A stretch of DNA of 5,313 bases from Nitrospirota bacterium. GTDB lineage: Bacteria > Nitrospirota > 9FT-COMBO-42-15 > HDB-SIOI813. Positions 5,164 through 5,313 of the stretch are shown one piece after another. The stretch's first letter is position 1. The number at the start of each line of letters is the position of its first letter. Made by a program: the position numbers and the translations under genes. The notes under the pieces were generated by a model. That model did no database searches. It had not been told where the DNA came from and saw only the letters and a program-made list of their open reading frames with translations. The stretch is from NCBI GenBank assembly GCA_023248365.1, contig JAHFER010000136.1, forward strand, positions 1 to 5,313. Reading direction: 5' to 3'.

Positions 5164-5313
5164 ATGAAAGATATTTTTACAATGATATTGGCCGGCGGCA
5201 GGGGAGAAAGACTGAGCCCTCTTACGGCAGACAGAGCCAAACCTGCTGTCCCCTTTGGCGGTAAGTACAGAATCATTGATATTACCCTAAGTAATGCAGT
5301 AAATTCAGGTCTC
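5164..5313 (+). CDS. glgC: Glucose-1-phosphate adenylyltransferase, N-terminal part (3' end beyond window)
   Basis: GlgC makes ADP-glucose from ATP and glucose-1-phosphate, the committed step of bacterial glycogen synthesis in the cytoplasm. Only the first 50 codons are present, open to the window edge. The nucleotidyltransferase signature is unmistakable: MILAGGRGERLSPLT at residues 7-21, the phosphate-binding glycine loop with its Arg, followed by RAKPAVPFGGKYRIID at 24-39 and LSNAVNSG at 42-49, all diagnostic of GlgC. The ATG at 5164 places the first strand six residues into the protein, as usual. The ribosome-binding site is weak: only a GGGG 10 bases upstream, inside a repeat. It is divergent from the sulfur-relay operon with no evident functional link. 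Confidence 0.95.
   Translation, partial: MKDIFTMILAGGRGERLSPLTADRAKPAVPFGGKYRIIDITLSNAVNSGL

Noticed and set aside
5082..5264. A 60-codon plus-strand open frame beginning upstream of glgC
   Set aside because: It runs through the composite repeat and then out of frame across the clear GlgC N-terminus.

Overview
The window holds the start or body of seven genes from a moderately AT-rich bacterium. It reads like a Gram-negative, possibly sulfur-metabolising lineage such as Nitrospirota or a deltaproteobacterial group. That placement is inference from gene content and repeat style, not a phylogeny.

Layout. (1) Positions 1-2873, minus strand: most of glnE, the bifunctional adenylyltransferase/adenylyl-removing enzyme of glutamine synthetase, whose C-terminus lies beyond the left edge. 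(2) About 2883-3073: a gene-free gap filled by a long imperfect palindrome with perfect 15-bp ends, flanked by 16-bp near-identical direct repeats. (3) Positions 3074-5011, minus strand: a compact sulfur-relay operon, in transcription order dsrE(tusD)-dsrF(tusC)-dsrH(tusB)-tusA-dsrE2. (4) Positions 5012-5163: a divergent intergenic region with two overlapping opposite promoter candidates and a composite repeat. (5) Positions 5164-5313, plus strand: the first 50 codons of glgC, glucose-1-phosphate adenylyltransferase.

How it works together. DsrE, DsrF and DsrH resemble the subunits of the DsrEFH/TusBCD persulfide-relay hexamer. TusA is the small CPxP persulfide carrier that exchanges sulfur with it, and DsrE2 is a further DsrE-superfamily protein commonly encoded beside tusA in sulfur-oxidation and sulfur-trafficking loci. 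The window contains no dsrAB, hdr-like, rhodanese, tusE or mnmA gene, so the final sulfur acceptor (dissimilatory pathway or tRNA thiolation) cannot be decided here. glnE lies in the same direction downstream but is separated by the palindromic element. glgC faces away.

A notable theme is the repeats. Three of the four inter-gene spaces longer than about 80 bases carry an identifiable, structurally different palindromic element: the 168-bp element before glnE, a GTCATTCC-type double hairpin between tusA and dsrE2, and a nested CCTCCCCTT / CCCTGAG...GAAGGG composite before glgC. The fourth, between dsrH and tusA, has only a small hairpin. The elements before glnE and glgC lie where they could supply or alter the ribosome-binding region of the next gene.
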